The notes under the pieces: generated by a model | Seen by the model: only the letters and a program-made list of their open reading frames with translations | Database searches by the model: none | Told to the model about the DNA's origin: nothing | Assembly (NCBI GenBank): GCA_002352705.1 | Contig: DEIW01000203.1 | Location: 1 to 27,365 of the forward strand | Source: Bacteroidales bacterium UBA2764 | Lineage (GTDB): Bacteria; Bacteroidota; Bacteroidia; Bacteroidales; Paludibacteraceae | DNA length: 27,365 bases | Reading direction: 5' to 3' | Position numbers and translations under genes: made by a program | Shown: in pieces, positions 1-7,370 of the stretch | Position numbering within the stretch: position 1 is the first letter of the stretch | Layout: every line of letters starts with the position of its first letter

Positions 1-17
1 ATATCAAAAAAAAGCAG

Positions 18-25
18 TACTTTTG
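18..25 (+). promoter_or_regulatory. -7 box of the tRNA-Phe promoter
   Basis: TACTTTTG fits the Bacteroidota -7 consensus TAnnTTTG. The matching -33 TTTG would lie 20 bases upstream, just outside the window, so only half the promoter can be seen. Transcription would start near base 32 and give a leader of about 140 nt before the tRNA. Confidence 0.6.
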
Positions 26-170
26 CACCCGCTTTTCGAAAAACAAGCACTCCGCATGGTTCCATCGGGACGTAAACCAGCGAAGCGTTTGCGGGCCGAA
101 GAGCGAGAGCACGGCGAAAATTCACATGAGCGATGTAATCGCTAATCGCATTGAGCCATAGCTCGCGCGA

Positions 171-243
171 GGTGCCATAGCTCAGTTGGTAGAGCAAAGG
201 ACTGAAAATCCTTGTGTCACTGGTTCGATTCCCGTTGGCACCA
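171..243 (+). tRNA. tRNA-Phe (anticodon GAA)
   Basis: The cloverleaf can be drawn by eye. The 7-bp acceptor stem is GGTGCCA with TGGCACC, the D arm is GCTC/GAGC, the anticodon stem is AAGGA/TCCTT around loop CTGAAAA (anticodon GAA at 204-206), and the T loop is TTCGATT at 224-230. The discriminator is A243 and no CCA is encoded. The T stem (219-223 with 231-235) has one T-C mismatch in its middle pair. The leader carries the 10-mer GCCATAGCTC at 155-164, which recurs inside the tRNA 5' end at 174-183. A terminator follows at once, so this is a single-gene transcript. Confidence 0.96.
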
Positions 244-244
244 C

Positions 245-281
245 AAAAAAAGACTTTCACTTTCCGTGAGAGTCTTTTTTT
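245..281 (+). terminator. Rho-independent terminator of tRNA-Phe
   Basis: AAAAAAAGACTTTCAC, loop TTTCC, then GTGAGAGTCTTTTTTT forms a long stem with one G-T pair and ends in a T run, directly after the tRNA. Confidence 0.88.
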
Positions 282-348
282 GTGCGTGTCCCGGTATCGG
301 AATAATCGTACCTTTCAGGGTTAAGAACCACCCTCCATTGGGATCCCC

Positions 349-386
349 GAAAAAAACAAAGGCCGGCTTCACAGTCGGACCTTTGC
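349..386 (-). terminator. Terminator for the leftward PepSY-like / Na-Pi genes
   Basis: Read on the minus strand, AAAGG...CCTTT brackets a GC-rich inner stem (CCGAC/GCCGG with one mismatch) and is followed by TTTGTTTTTTT. It lies about 90 bases after the stop of the PepSY-like gene and converges on the tRNA terminator. Confidence 0.65.
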
Positions 387-476
387 TCCGTTCCCGCTGA
401 GGGGAACTAATCTACTTACTCACTTAGATATTTATATAGCGCTTCCCAGCGCTTCTTTGGGCATAGGGAAAGACGA

Positions 477-911
477 TTAGTCATCTATACGGAGGAACTC
501 ATACTTGTTGTTGAATTCCAAATCAATGCCGTTGTTCAGTTCAGCTTTCCAGCGACGGTCGTCTTTACCCCACTCCGTAATGAAAGTCTTCGGGAAGGTC
601 TTCGCTACATACGAACGAACAGCTTCCGGAATGAGAGCTTCAGGTACAGCCTTCGTACCACAATCGATTTTGGTCAGTTCGCCGTCTCCGTTGAACTCCA
701 CTTTCGTTCCGTCATTCAGACGCACTTCGTAATCCGCGCTGAGTATCTCGCGGTCCATCATGACCACCGACACATCGGCCTTGGAGAAATGAGCCTCTAT
801 CAGTCGTTGAGCCGGGAGAGGCATTTCCAGATAAGGGATGACTTTTTCTCCGGAACATGCGGTGAAACATGTAGTCAGCACAAGGAGTGCACTTATAATT
901 GTCTTTTTCAT
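477..911 (-). CDS. PepSY-like lipoprotein (DUF2874 / BLIP-like fold)
   Basis: A 144-aa lipoprotein. Residues 1-19 form a lipoprotein signal (MKKT start, hydrophobic core, lipobox FTAC with Cys19), so the mature protein should be lipid-anchored in the periplasm or outer membrane. Two similar halves follow, about residues 38-83 and 98-143. Each has a helix-like stretch, then W/Y-x-(V/A)-x-L-x-(D/N)-G-x-x-(V/L)-E-F-(N)-x-x-x-E-(F/L)-x-(K/R)-I-D. This is the signature of the Bacteroidota PepSY-like family, whose function is not established; related folds bind peptides or inhibit enzymes. It lies 26 bases after the Na/Pi symporter on the same strand, with a terminator downstream, so it is probably the last gene of that transcript. 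Confidence 0.85.
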   Translation of the reverse strand: MKKTIISALLVLTTCFTACSGEKVIPYLEMPLPAQRLIEAHFSKADVSVVMMDREILSADYEVRLNDGTKVEFNGDGELTKIDCGTKAVPEALIPEAVRSYVAKTFPKTFITEWGKDDRRWKAELNNGIDLEFNNKYEFLRIDD

Positions 912-937
912 AAGCTAAAATGTTAAATTGTTAAACG

Positions 938-2614
938 TTATTGCAAATCACGAATGGTTTTCGCCACGTTGATAAGGTGGTCGGCTACCCTCTCGGAGTT
1001 CTGGGCAAGGGAGATATATTCCGTTCCCGCTTGCGGCTTGCAGATACCCAAAGCCAGCCGTTGGATATGATTGCGTTCCATCTCGTCTGTCAGGCGGTCT
1101 ACCTCGTCTTCTATCTGGTTTGCGCGTCCAAGCGCAGTCATATCCATCTTATGGTAGGCTTGCTTGGTTGCCTCATAGAGTTGGGTCACCAACTGACTCA
1201 TCTGCTCTATCTCCTGAAGAGCGTAATCGGAGAAACGCACCTCCTGCTGACGAAGACTGTCGGCATACTCTACTATATTCTTCGCATAGTCGCCTATGCG
1301 TTCCAGATCACTCACCGTCCGGATGGTAGAGACCAGATACTGATGGTCAAACGTGCTGAGTTGGTGGTTGGACAGCAGCAACGCATAGCGTACCAGTTCG
1401 CGGTTAAGATAGTTCAGTTGATCTTCTGTCCGGTTAAACTCTTCCCTGTCGGAGTTATCCAGCGTCGTCACATTATGAATCGACCGTTGGTAGTTCTGTA
1501 TAGCGAGATATGCCATGTTTTCTATCTCTGCTTTGAGCTGGCGGATAGCCACTACCGGCGTACGTAACATCTGAGGATCCAGAAAATAGAGATGCGGCTC
1601 GTTACTTTGTACTGCCGGGACATCTTTGATGATGCGGCAAGCGATGGAGACAAGTACGCCTGTCAGCGGCAAAGCCACACACGTGGTACAAACATTAAAG
1701 ATCGTGTGGAACATCGCTAACTGAAGCTGCGGAGCTGCCGGGAAGAGATACTCGAAGATGACGCCAAAAGTCCACACACCGCCTGTTATCACGCTGATTA
1801 TCAAACCGATGCAAAGGAACAGTACGACGCCTAATACATTGAAGATAAGATGAATCATTGCAGTACGTTTGGCTGCTACTCCGCTGGTAAAACCGGCGAT
1901 GATGGCTACTACGCACGAACCGATATTGCTACCCATCGTCAGGTATATGCCCTGGTCAAGCGCTATAAGACCCGTAACAGCCATCGTGATAGCTATGGAG
2001 GTCATCACCGATGACGATTGGATAATGGCGGTAATAATAGCACCTAACAGAACCAGTAACAAAGGATTTCGGATGGAGGCAAGGAAGAGTTTCACCGACT
2101 CCAGCGCAGCGAACTCATCCATGGCGTTGGCCATCATACTCAATCCCACAAAGAGCATTCCGAAACCGGTGAGAATACCGCCCGTCTTCTTCCATGTATC
2201 GTTCTTGGCGAAAAGCACCATAAACGCGCCTATTCCTGCGAAGGCGGCAAAAATAAGCGTGGTGGAGATACTGTTGCCGCCGGACAGACCCAGAGCCACT
2301 AATTGAGCCGTCACAGTGGTTCCGATATTCGCGCCGTAGATAATAGTGGCAGCCTGGGTCAGAGACATGATACCTACGTTGACAAAACCGATTACCATGA
2401 CAGTTACCGCGCCGCTGGATTGGATGGCTGCGGTGCCGAGAGTTCCTATACCCACTCCGAGCCATTTGTTATTGCCCGCTTTGGAGAACAGTTGCTTCAG
2501 ACGCTTACTGCTCAGGCTCTCCAGATTGCTGCTCATAATCGTGCACGCTACCAGAAAGACTCCGATACCCGCCAAAAGGGTTAAGATAGCTGTTAGAATA
2601 CTTACAAAATCCAT
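938..2614 (-). CDS. Na/Pi cotransporter family protein with C-terminal PhoU domain
   Basis: A 558-aa inner-membrane protein. It has the two inverted NaPi-II (SLC34-like) repeats with their hallmark motifs: QSS at about residues 65-67 followed by GANIGTT (94-100), and QSSS at about 199-202 followed by GSNIGS (228-233). About eight to ten hydrophobic segments fill residues 1-330. From about residue 350 the chain is soluble and helical and matches a PhoU-like regulatory domain. Length and domain order are those of bacterial NptA/YjbB-type Na+-dependent phosphate carriers. The family moves phosphate with sodium; direction and regulation in this organism are not visible. There is no clear promoter between the upstream terminator (2676-2710) and the start, only an AT-rich simple repeat. 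Confidence 0.93.
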   Translation of the reverse strand: MDFVSILTAILTLLAGIGVFLVACTIMSSNLESLSSKRLKQLFSKAGNNKWLGVGIGTLGTAAIQSSGAVTVMVIGFVNVGIMSLTQAATIIYGANIGTTVTAQLVALGLSGGNSISTTLIFAAFAGIGAFMVLFAKNDTWKKTGGILTGFGMLFVGLSMMANAMDEFAALESVKLFLASIRNPLLLVLLGAIITAIIQSSSVMTSIAITMAVTGLIALDQGIYLTMGSNIGSCVVAIIAGFTSGVAAKRTAMIHLIFNVLGVVLFLCIGLIISVITGGVWTFGVIFEYLFPAAPQLQLAMFHTIFNVCTTCVALPLTGVLVSIACRIIKDVPAVQSNEPHLYFLDPQMLRTPVVAIRQLKAEIENMAYLAIQNYQRSIHNVTTLDNSDREEFNRTEDQLNYLNRELVRYALLLSNHQLSTFDHQYLVSTIRTVSDLERIGDYAKNIVEYADSLRQQEVRFSDYALQEIEQMSQLVTQLYEATKQAYHKMDMTALGRANQIEDEVDRLTDEMERNHIQRLALGICKPQAGTEYISLAQNSERVADHLINVAKTIRDLQ

Positions 2615-2675
2615 ATATTACTTGTTTATTTGTTTTGACTTTGCTTTTGACTTTTTGCTTTCGACTTTCGACTAA

Positions 2676-2710
2676 TAAAAACGGTACAAACTCACATGAG
2701 TTCATACCGT
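2676..2710 (-). terminator. Terminator closing the HigBA-to-2716 gene run
   Basis: On the minus strand ACGGTA...TACCGT and the inner ACTCA/TGAGT arms form a strong hairpin followed by TTTTTATT. It begins 6 bases after the stop of the 117-aa gene and separates it from the Na/Pi symporter. Confidence 0.85.
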
Positions 2711-2715
2711 ATCGT

Positions 2716-3069
2716 TTATGTCAGGATATAGTTATAGCTCAGCATGCCTTTTCGCGGAGCATAGCGACGCACCAAACCGAGCCGTTGTTTGTCGGAAACA
2801 AAAGGAGCAGTATCTACCCCAAAGACCTCTCTCCCCTTTCCTCTGAAGGGAGAAACTCCCTCTCCTTGGGAGAGGCTTTGAGTGAGGTGTTGCACCTGTC
2901 CTTCGTCCCATTCATAGTCTTCCGTTTCCAGCTCCACACAGTTTTCTACACGCAGATCTTCTATTGCATGGCGGCAATCGTTGTATTCGTCCATCGCCAA
3001 TGCCACGCCGAACAGACTCATCATTACGATAAGCATCATCGGGGCGTATTTGCGAAGTATCAGGATCAT
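2716..3069 (-). CDS. Small exported protein of unknown function carrying an in-frame palindromic repeat
   Basis: A 117-aa product that I do not recognise. Residues 9-25 are a hydrophobic signal or anchor segment (rich in M, V, L, ending ALA), so the rest is probably periplasmic. Two cysteines and many acidic residues follow. Residues of about 60-82 (LTQSLSQGEGVSPFRGKGRE) are encoded by an intergenic-type palindromic element (2826-2889) inserted without breaking the frame. The start is 12 bases after the stop of the macro-domain-like gene, and a terminator follows the stop, so it should be last in its operon. The gene could be a decayed frame, but the clean signal sequence and position argue for a real one. 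Confidence 0.55.
   Translation of the reverse strand: MILILRKYAPMMLIVMMSLFGVALAMDEYNDCRHAIEDLRVENCVELETEDYEWDEGQVQHLTQSLSQGEGVSPFRGKGREVFGVDTAPFVSDKQRLGLVRRYAPRKGMLSYNYILT
2826..2889. repeat. Palindromic (REP/MITE-like) element inside a coding frame
   Basis: Two hairpins lie side by side. CCTCTCC-TTG-GGAGAGG at 2859-2875 is perfect; CTCCC (2831-2835) with GGGAG (2848-2852) is imperfect. The flank reads TTTGAGTGAGGTG. This composition is familiar from dispersed intergenic repeats in Bacteroidota that encode LTPSPSP/GEG-like peptides when translated. Here the element is translated as part of the 117-aa protein. Confidence 0.6.
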
Positions 3070-3081
3070 CTGTCTGGTCTT

Positions 3082-3468
3082 TTAATCAATTATCTCTCTC
3101 CAACCGTTCGGTAGTGATACATTCTCCATACCTGCCGCAGCCTTAAAGAGAGGAGCCATTTCCGCATCGGTAAAACCCGCTATGCCGCAGCCTATACGGG
3201 TCACGCGGAATAGTTTCTCTGGGTGCTGCTCTGCGTAGCGTATGAACTCGTCTACATACGGACGGATGGTCTCCACACCGCCTTGCATGGTCGGAATGGC
3301 ATAGCACTGACCGGTCGGACCTACGCCTACGCCCCATTCCGCGCCAAAGAGCTTATGGGCGATGTGGGCTGCGCCACCACCGTGGAAACCGGAGAGGTTA
3401 CTGCCGAACACAAATACCTCTTCCGGTTTCAGCGATGTGATATATTCCGGTGTTACGCGTAATGCCAT
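3082..3468 (-). CDS. Macro-domain-like protein (A1S_2505-type family)
   Basis: A 128-aa cytoplasmic protein with a glycine-rich front segment VFVFGSNLSGFHGGGAA (about residues 18-34), then a GVG-x-x-G-Q-x-Y-A-I-P-T motif near 46-59 and RVTRIGCGIAGF near 89-100. These match a family of small macro-domain-like proteins, often annotated as phage non-structural or ADP-ribose-binding-like, that is common in bacterial and phage genomes. The substrate is not established. It starts 17 bases after the stop of the 858-aa secreted protein and is followed 12 bases later by the 117-aa gene, so these three are probably co-transcribed, although nothing links them functionally. Confidence 0.75.
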   Translation of the reverse strand: MALRVTPEYITSLKPEEVFVFGSNLSGFHGGGAAHIAHKLFGAEWGVGVGPTGQCYAIPTMQGGVETIRPYVDEFIRYAEQHPEKLFRVTRIGCGIAGFTDAEMAPLFKAAAGMENVSLPNGWREIID

Positions 3469-3485
3469 CCGTCTATGTCATGAGT

Positions 3486-6062
3486 TTATTTTACTATTGC
3501 TCCGGTAGCGTTGTAGGTCTTACCGTCGCGCAGGATATACAACTGACCGTCACGCAGTACCTTGGTACATTGTACATTATCATTTTGTACATTCTCCACT
3601 CCAGTCGCCGGAGACGGTTCTACATACTTGCGAACGAAGACGTACAGCGGCGTAGAAGTGGCGCCCGGAGCGTACAGACGGATATATTTCGACTGTCCGT
3701 TATAGCAGATAGCCTTGGAGGTGTTACCTGCGTTCTTTACCATCACGCCGGTAACATCTGCCTCAAAGAGCCATGTGGTGTTCTTGGTGCCGTACCCCAG
3801 TTTTGTTCCGTCCGACGTGGACAGCAGTTTGCCTGTAGAAAGAGCAGTGAGGGTGAAGTTGTCTGTTGTGCCGCCCAAAACAAATGCCAATGCATCATCA
3901 CTTCCTGCGGCTTCTGCGGTTACTGTCACTCCTTCCGTCAGAACCGTCAGACAGTTCTTATCCGTATTCACAGCTCCGGCAATCATCGGCGTTGCGTTAG
4001 CCAAGATAATAGTATCTTTGGCGGTCAGAGAGGCGGCACTGGTCACTTTGGTGAAATACCGCATACCTACTACATGGATGGTGATCTGCGCACTCTTGTC
4101 GGCGATGGTAGCAGTAATGACGGCATCGCCTTCTGCATGAGAGGTTACTTTTCCGTTTGCATCCACAGTGGCTACTGCCTCGTTGTCGGATTCGTAACCG
4201 ATGGTGTATTGCTCGGCTGCCTCAGCCGGACTGACGGTCGGGGTCAGTTGTAGCGTCGAACCCAGGGTCAGGTTTACCTCTGCAGGATCGAACGAGATGC
4301 TGTTGATTGTTACAGGAACAACATGTACGGTACATTTCTTGACTACCTCGCCGATAGTAGCGCTAATCTCTGCATCGCCGAGACCTCTGGCGGTTATCAC
4401 GCCTTTCTTGCTCACAGAGGCAACATCAGTGTTGCTGCTCTCGTAGCTGGCTGTAGCGGAAGCGTATTCCGGTACAAAAGTGGTGACGCTCAGGGTCTTC
4501 GTGCCGCCGATATTCAGCGTAACCTCGCTATCCGAGAGGGTGAAATCGGTGATAGTCGGTACGGTGATGGTCAGTGTATGTGTTGCGCTCACTTCCGGCA
4601 CGCGGACCGAAGTCACGGTAACGACAATCTTACCCGTCACATGTTTGGCGGTCAGCACACCGGCTTCCGTGATAGTTCCCTGATAATCATGGTCGGTAGC
4701 CCAGGTCAGCGATTTGTCGGCTGCGTTATCCGGCGTCAGTTGCACGTACGGTGCCAAGTCTATCGACTGACCTTGGTCAATGGTCGTCGGAGCGCCCACA
4801 AACTCTATCTTCGTCAGTTTGACGGTGTTAGCCAGCAGGTTAAGCGAGATAGGGAACGAACCCTCCATCGGGTCGAGTTTGGCATCCTGGGTCAGATAAC
4901 TCAGTTGGGCAGATACGGCGCCGGTCTTGGTGCCGGTACCTTTGTACGTGATGGTCAGTTTGCCGCTCTTGCTGTCACCTTGGTCTTTGACTTCAAAGAG
5001 GGCACCGTCTGTGCCTTCGATTGCCCAAATGATATCGTCCGTCAGGTTCTCTGCGGTATAGTTCACCTCTACGCTCTGCTGCTCGCCCATCTCGCAGTCG
5101 GTAAACGCAATCGGACTCGGGGTGACAGTCAGGCTGCTCTGGATCTCCTGCGCCTTGCCGGCTTTCTTATAGAGCTGACAAGTGCTACCCTGAGCCGTCT
5201 TATACGGTTTGAAGCGGTCGGTATTAAATTCCACCGGGAATGTCTCGTCTGGTTTGGATACATAAGCTACGCCGTTGCTGATAGAGATACCCCAACCTAC
5301 TAAAATCTGGTTAGGAACAGCTGCGGCATACGTGAAAGCACCTTTGCCGGTAATATCCAGTGCCAGTTTGTTGGTGGTGCCGGTAGCGGTGAACTGCCAG
5401 TTGCCGCCATATTGACCAAGCACAAATGTCTGTGCCTCTTCGGGAACGTCCGCTGTGCCTTTGGTCTTGTCGATTTTCACGCCCTCGGTCACTGCCGGCA
5501 GGAAAGCACCGTTCAGCGGACCGCTTACTGCACCTGCGCTCTCGCATACAAAGACGATGGTATCGCCGCTCTTTAATCCACTGGTGCTGTTGATACGCTC
5601 GTACGGGGTCGTCGTGGCTATTTCCGCGTCTCCGCTCACTTCCAGACGGATATTCAGATAGACATATGGGGTCATGACTTCCCAGTCGGCGTCCGAATAA
5701 CTATAGAAACGGATTCGTCCGGTATAGGTGCCGGCTTTTTCTGCGTAGTAATGCAACTGCAGCCCTTGTCCTTCCGCCGGGTTGTATGCATCGCCGCCGT
5801 AGATCCATCCGTCTGCGTTCGTACCGCTGATCCAGAAGGCGGCATCCTCTTCCGGCATCTGGTCGTCTTCAAAAACCACGCCGCAGTACTGCTGCAAGCC
5901 GGAGTAGGTCACGTTGATCGTAACCGAATCCTCTACATTTGTCTTCCCCTTGATACTTACTGTACCGAAATCTACGTTGTTTGGCGATACGGTAATGTTT
6001 ACCGCTGCCCAACTCGTTACACTGATCATCGCCAGTGTCAATAATAAGAAAATCTTTTTCAT
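3486..6062 (-). CDS. Secreted Ig-like (Big_2) repeat protein with T9SS-like C-terminal tail
   Basis: An 858-aa protein. Residues 1-19 are a signal peptide (MKKIFLLLTL...SWA). An N-terminal beta domain (about 20-150) is followed by a lectin-like beta module (155-300) and a second beta domain (305-410). Three Big_2-type bacterial Ig-like domains lie at about 415-500, 504-582 and 585-665, with the recognisable pattern S-x-N-x-x-V-A-x-V-x-x-x-G-x-(I/V)-T. A second lectin-like module (668-815) resembles the first and one in the 3075-aa protein. The last 30 residues (VLRDGQLYILRDGKTYNATG) resemble a short T9SS sorting tail, suggesting export to the cell surface. It begins 32 bases after the higA stop with no promoter box in the gap. 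Its role is probably adhesion or surface structure; the ligand is unknown. Confidence 0.82.
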   Translation of the reverse strand: MKKIFLLLTLAMISVTSWAAVNITVSPNNVDFGTVSIKGKTNVEDSVTINVTYSGLQQYCGVVFEDDQMPEEDAAFWISGTNADGWIYGGDAYNPAEGQGLQLHYYAEKAGTYTGRIRFYSYSDADWEVMTPYVYLNIRLEVSGDAEIATTTPYERINSTSGLKSGDTIVFVCESAGAVSGPLNGAFLPAVTEGVKIDKTKGTADVPEEAQTFVLGQYGGNWQFTATGTTNKLALDITGKGAFTYAAAVPNQILVGWGISISNGVAYVSKPDETFPVEFNTDRFKPYKTAQGSTCQLYKKAGKAQEIQSSLTVTPSPIAFTDCEMGEQQSVEVNYTAENLTDDIIWAIEGTDGALFEVKDQGDSKSGKLTITYKGTGTKTGAVSAQLSYLTQDAKLDPMEGSFPISLNLLANTVKLTKIEFVGAPTTIDQGQSIDLAPYVQLTPDNAADKSLTWATDHDYQGTITEAGVLTAKHVTGKIVVTVTSVRVPEVSATHTLTITVPTITDFTLSDSEVTLNIGGTKTLSVTTFVPEYASATASYESSNTDVASVSKKGVITARGLGDAEISATIGEVVKKCTVHVVPVTINSISFDPAEVNLTLGSTLQLTPTVSPAEAAEQYTIGYESDNEAVATVDANGKVTSHAEGDAVITATIADKSAQITIHVVGMRYFTKVTSAASLTAKDTIILANATPMIAGAVNTDKNCLTVLTEGVTVTAEAAGSDDALAFVLGGTTDNFTLTALSTGKLLSTSDGTKLGYGTKNTTWLFEADVTGVMVKNAGNTSKAICYNGQSKYIRLYAPGATSTPLYVFVRKYVEPSPATGVENVQNDNVQCTKVLRDGQLYILRDGKTYNATGAIVK

Positions 6063-6094
6063 GATAAATATAAGTTAAATGAATTATTTATTGA

Positions 6095-6406
6095 CTAAAG
6101 CATAGCTGCTATATGCGGTATACGCGATAGCCATGACAAGATTTTACTATCTTGTCGAGCTGTCTGCATGTTGTATCTTGTTTGTATGTTCATCAGCGCA
6201 TCGGCAGGGATGCCCAATGCCGCTTCAAACATCAGTGCTGTAGCCGGGGTAAGCGTACGCTTGCCGTTTAGTAGCTCGTTTAAAACGGTATATGACATAT
6301 TGACTTGACGCGCAAACTCGCGTTGCGAGATGTGACGTGCTTCCATCTCATCCTTCAGCACCTCTCCCGGGTGCAAGGCATAAAACGAATAACCTAAAGT
6401 AGACAT
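6095..6406 (-). CDS. higA: HigA-family antitoxin (XRE helix-turn-helix)
   Basis: A 103-aa DNA-binding antitoxin. LHPGEVLKDEMEARHISQREFARQVNMS is the classic HigA/VapI front, followed by the recognition helix and NGKRTLTPATALMFEAALG. It should bind and neutralise the HigB toxin just upstream and repress their shared promoter. I place the start at ATG 6406, four bases after the toxin stop. An upstream TTG at 6439 would also keep the frame open but would overlap the toxin and add residues outside the family alignment. The toxin-first order is typical of HigBA modules. Confidence 0.88.
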   Translation of the reverse strand: MSTLGYSFYALHPGEVLKDEMEARHISQREFARQVNMSYTVLNELLNGKRTLTPATALMFEAALGIPADALMNIQTRYNMQTARQDSKILSWLSRIPHIAAML

Positions 6407-6410
6407 GGTC

Positions 6411-6722
6411 TTATTGGTAATGGTCGGTAATATCTTCAATTTTACAAATCGTCAGCGTCGTTTCGCCTGCCTTGGCTTCCAATTCAAAGATTAGACGATA
6501 ATGATAATCTATTCGTACAGAGTAGTAGCCCATATCTTCCAGCGCCTCAAAATGCAGAGAATTAAAACGAAATAAATCTTCCATTCTGCTTACTGCATCT
6601 AAGATGCCTACTACTTTTGCGTATTTGCGTATAACATCCGGTTGATAGCGATGTTGTTTATCGTTTGTTTTTCCGGTGTAGTATAACTCGCTTAAGTAGT
6701 CTTTTTGAAAAACTATTTCCAT
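6411..6722 (-). CDS. higB: HigB-family toxin (RelE/ParE-like mRNA interferase)
   Basis: A 103-aa protein beginning MEIVFQKDYLSELYY. Family marks are the central ALEDMGYYSVRIDYHYRLIFELE strand-turn-strand with basic and aromatic residues, and the C-terminal TICKIEDITDHYQ. HigB toxins cut mRNA on the ribosome. The start is ATG 6722. The frame stays open to a TTG at 6752, but that codon lies inside the -7 box (6742-6749), so it cannot be the start of a transcript from that promoter. Confidence 0.87.
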   Translation of the reverse strand: MEIVFQKDYLSELYYTGKTNDKQHRYQPDVIRKYAKVVGILDAVSRMEDLFRFNSLHFEALEDMGYYSVRIDYHYRLIFELEAKAGETTLTICKIEDITDHYQ

Positions 6723-6741
6723 ACGATTTGTAAATTCGCTG

Positions 6742-6773
6742 CAAAGATACAACTAATTTTTGATATTCGCAAA
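6742..6773 (-). promoter_or_regulatory. Promoter of higBA
   Basis: On the minus strand TTTG (6773-6770) is followed by 20 bases and TATCTTTG (6749-6742), a full match to the Bacteroidota promoter. The predicted transcript starts about 15 bases before ATG 6722. This site fixes the higB start and shows the module has its own promoter downstream of the 6804-6829 terminator. Confidence 0.85.
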
Positions 6774-6803
6774 TTTTGTGAACATTTTTTGCTTTTTTTA
6801 CAA

Positions 6804-6829
6804 GAAAAGGCAGGGCATCTTCCCTGCCT
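6804..6829 (-). terminator. Terminator of the giant surface-protein operon
   Basis: On the minus strand AGGCAGGG, loop AAGATG, CCCTGCCT makes an 8-bp GC-rich stem followed by TTTCTTG. It lies about 45 bases after the stop of the 6872 gene. Confidence 0.85.
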
Positions 6830-6871
6830 CTCTATCCTCTAAACACTCATTCCCTAAACACTAAACATTTT

Positions 6872-7318
6872 TTAATGTTTTTGTTCTTTATATTTAAGGG
6901 ACGCGCGCATATACACGCGAAGCAAAGCATACACCAATGCCAGCAGCAACAACGGCCATAACACATCGCCCAGAGGATCTTTCATAGGATCGTCCCACCC
7001 CGATGGTTTCTCTTTATCATCCTCATCTTCACCATCCACTGCTCTGCGGATATGTCTCCCGGGTTTGCTGTCAGAGTCGTCATACGTAGTGGATGTTCCC
7101 GTAACAGCTGCTATAGGCAAAGTAGAACCTGAGGACACCAAATCTGGAGAGGTGGATTCCATCTTAGCTGCCGGCATTTGCAAATCTGCGATACTGCCTT
7201 TATATTGCATACTCTCCTTGTCAGGGTTGTAGGTCTTTCCGTACCGGGGTGTCTGAGCTTTTACACTCAGAACACCCAGTACTACTATACTCATCAATAA
7301 ATATCTCAATGCTTTCAT
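6872..7318 (-). CDS. Small protein with signal peptide and C-terminal membrane segment, partner of the giant protein
   Basis: A 148-aa protein when started at ATG 7318 (MKALRYLLMSIVVLGVLSVKAQ); a frame extension of eight codons upstream to 7342 lacks the signal-peptide form. After the signal peptide comes a polar, acidic linker (DGEDEDDKEKPSGWDD near residues 94-109), then a hydrophobic segment PLGDVLWPLLLLALVYALL and a basic tail ending KYKEQKH. This predicts a periplasmic linker held by one membrane helix. It starts about 50 bases after the 3075-aa gene on the same strand and is followed by a strong terminator, so it is the last gene of that operon. I do not recognise a family; a helper or anchor for the surface protein is a guess. 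Confidence 0.7.
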   Translation of the reverse strand: MKALRYLLMSIVVLGVLSVKAQTPRYGKTYNPDKESMQYKGSIADLQMPAAKMESTSPDLVSSGSTLPIAAVTGTSTTYDDSDSKPGRHIRRAVDGEDEDDKEKPSGWDDPMKDPLGDVLWPLLLLALVYALLRVYMRASLKYKEQKH

Positions 7319-7370
7319 AATTGATTCCCTTTCAATTCTCAATTTTCAATATTCAATTTTCAATTTGAAA

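Noticed and set aside
941..1567. Long plus-strand open frame opposite the Na/Pi symporter
   Set aside because: It is the antisense of a clear membrane-protein gene, has no family resemblance and no promoter.
3450..5303. Plus-strand open frames (up to 326 codons) opposite the 858-aa protein
   Set aside because: Shadows of a repeat-rich GC-balanced gene; composition is Cys/Arg-rich and not protein-like.
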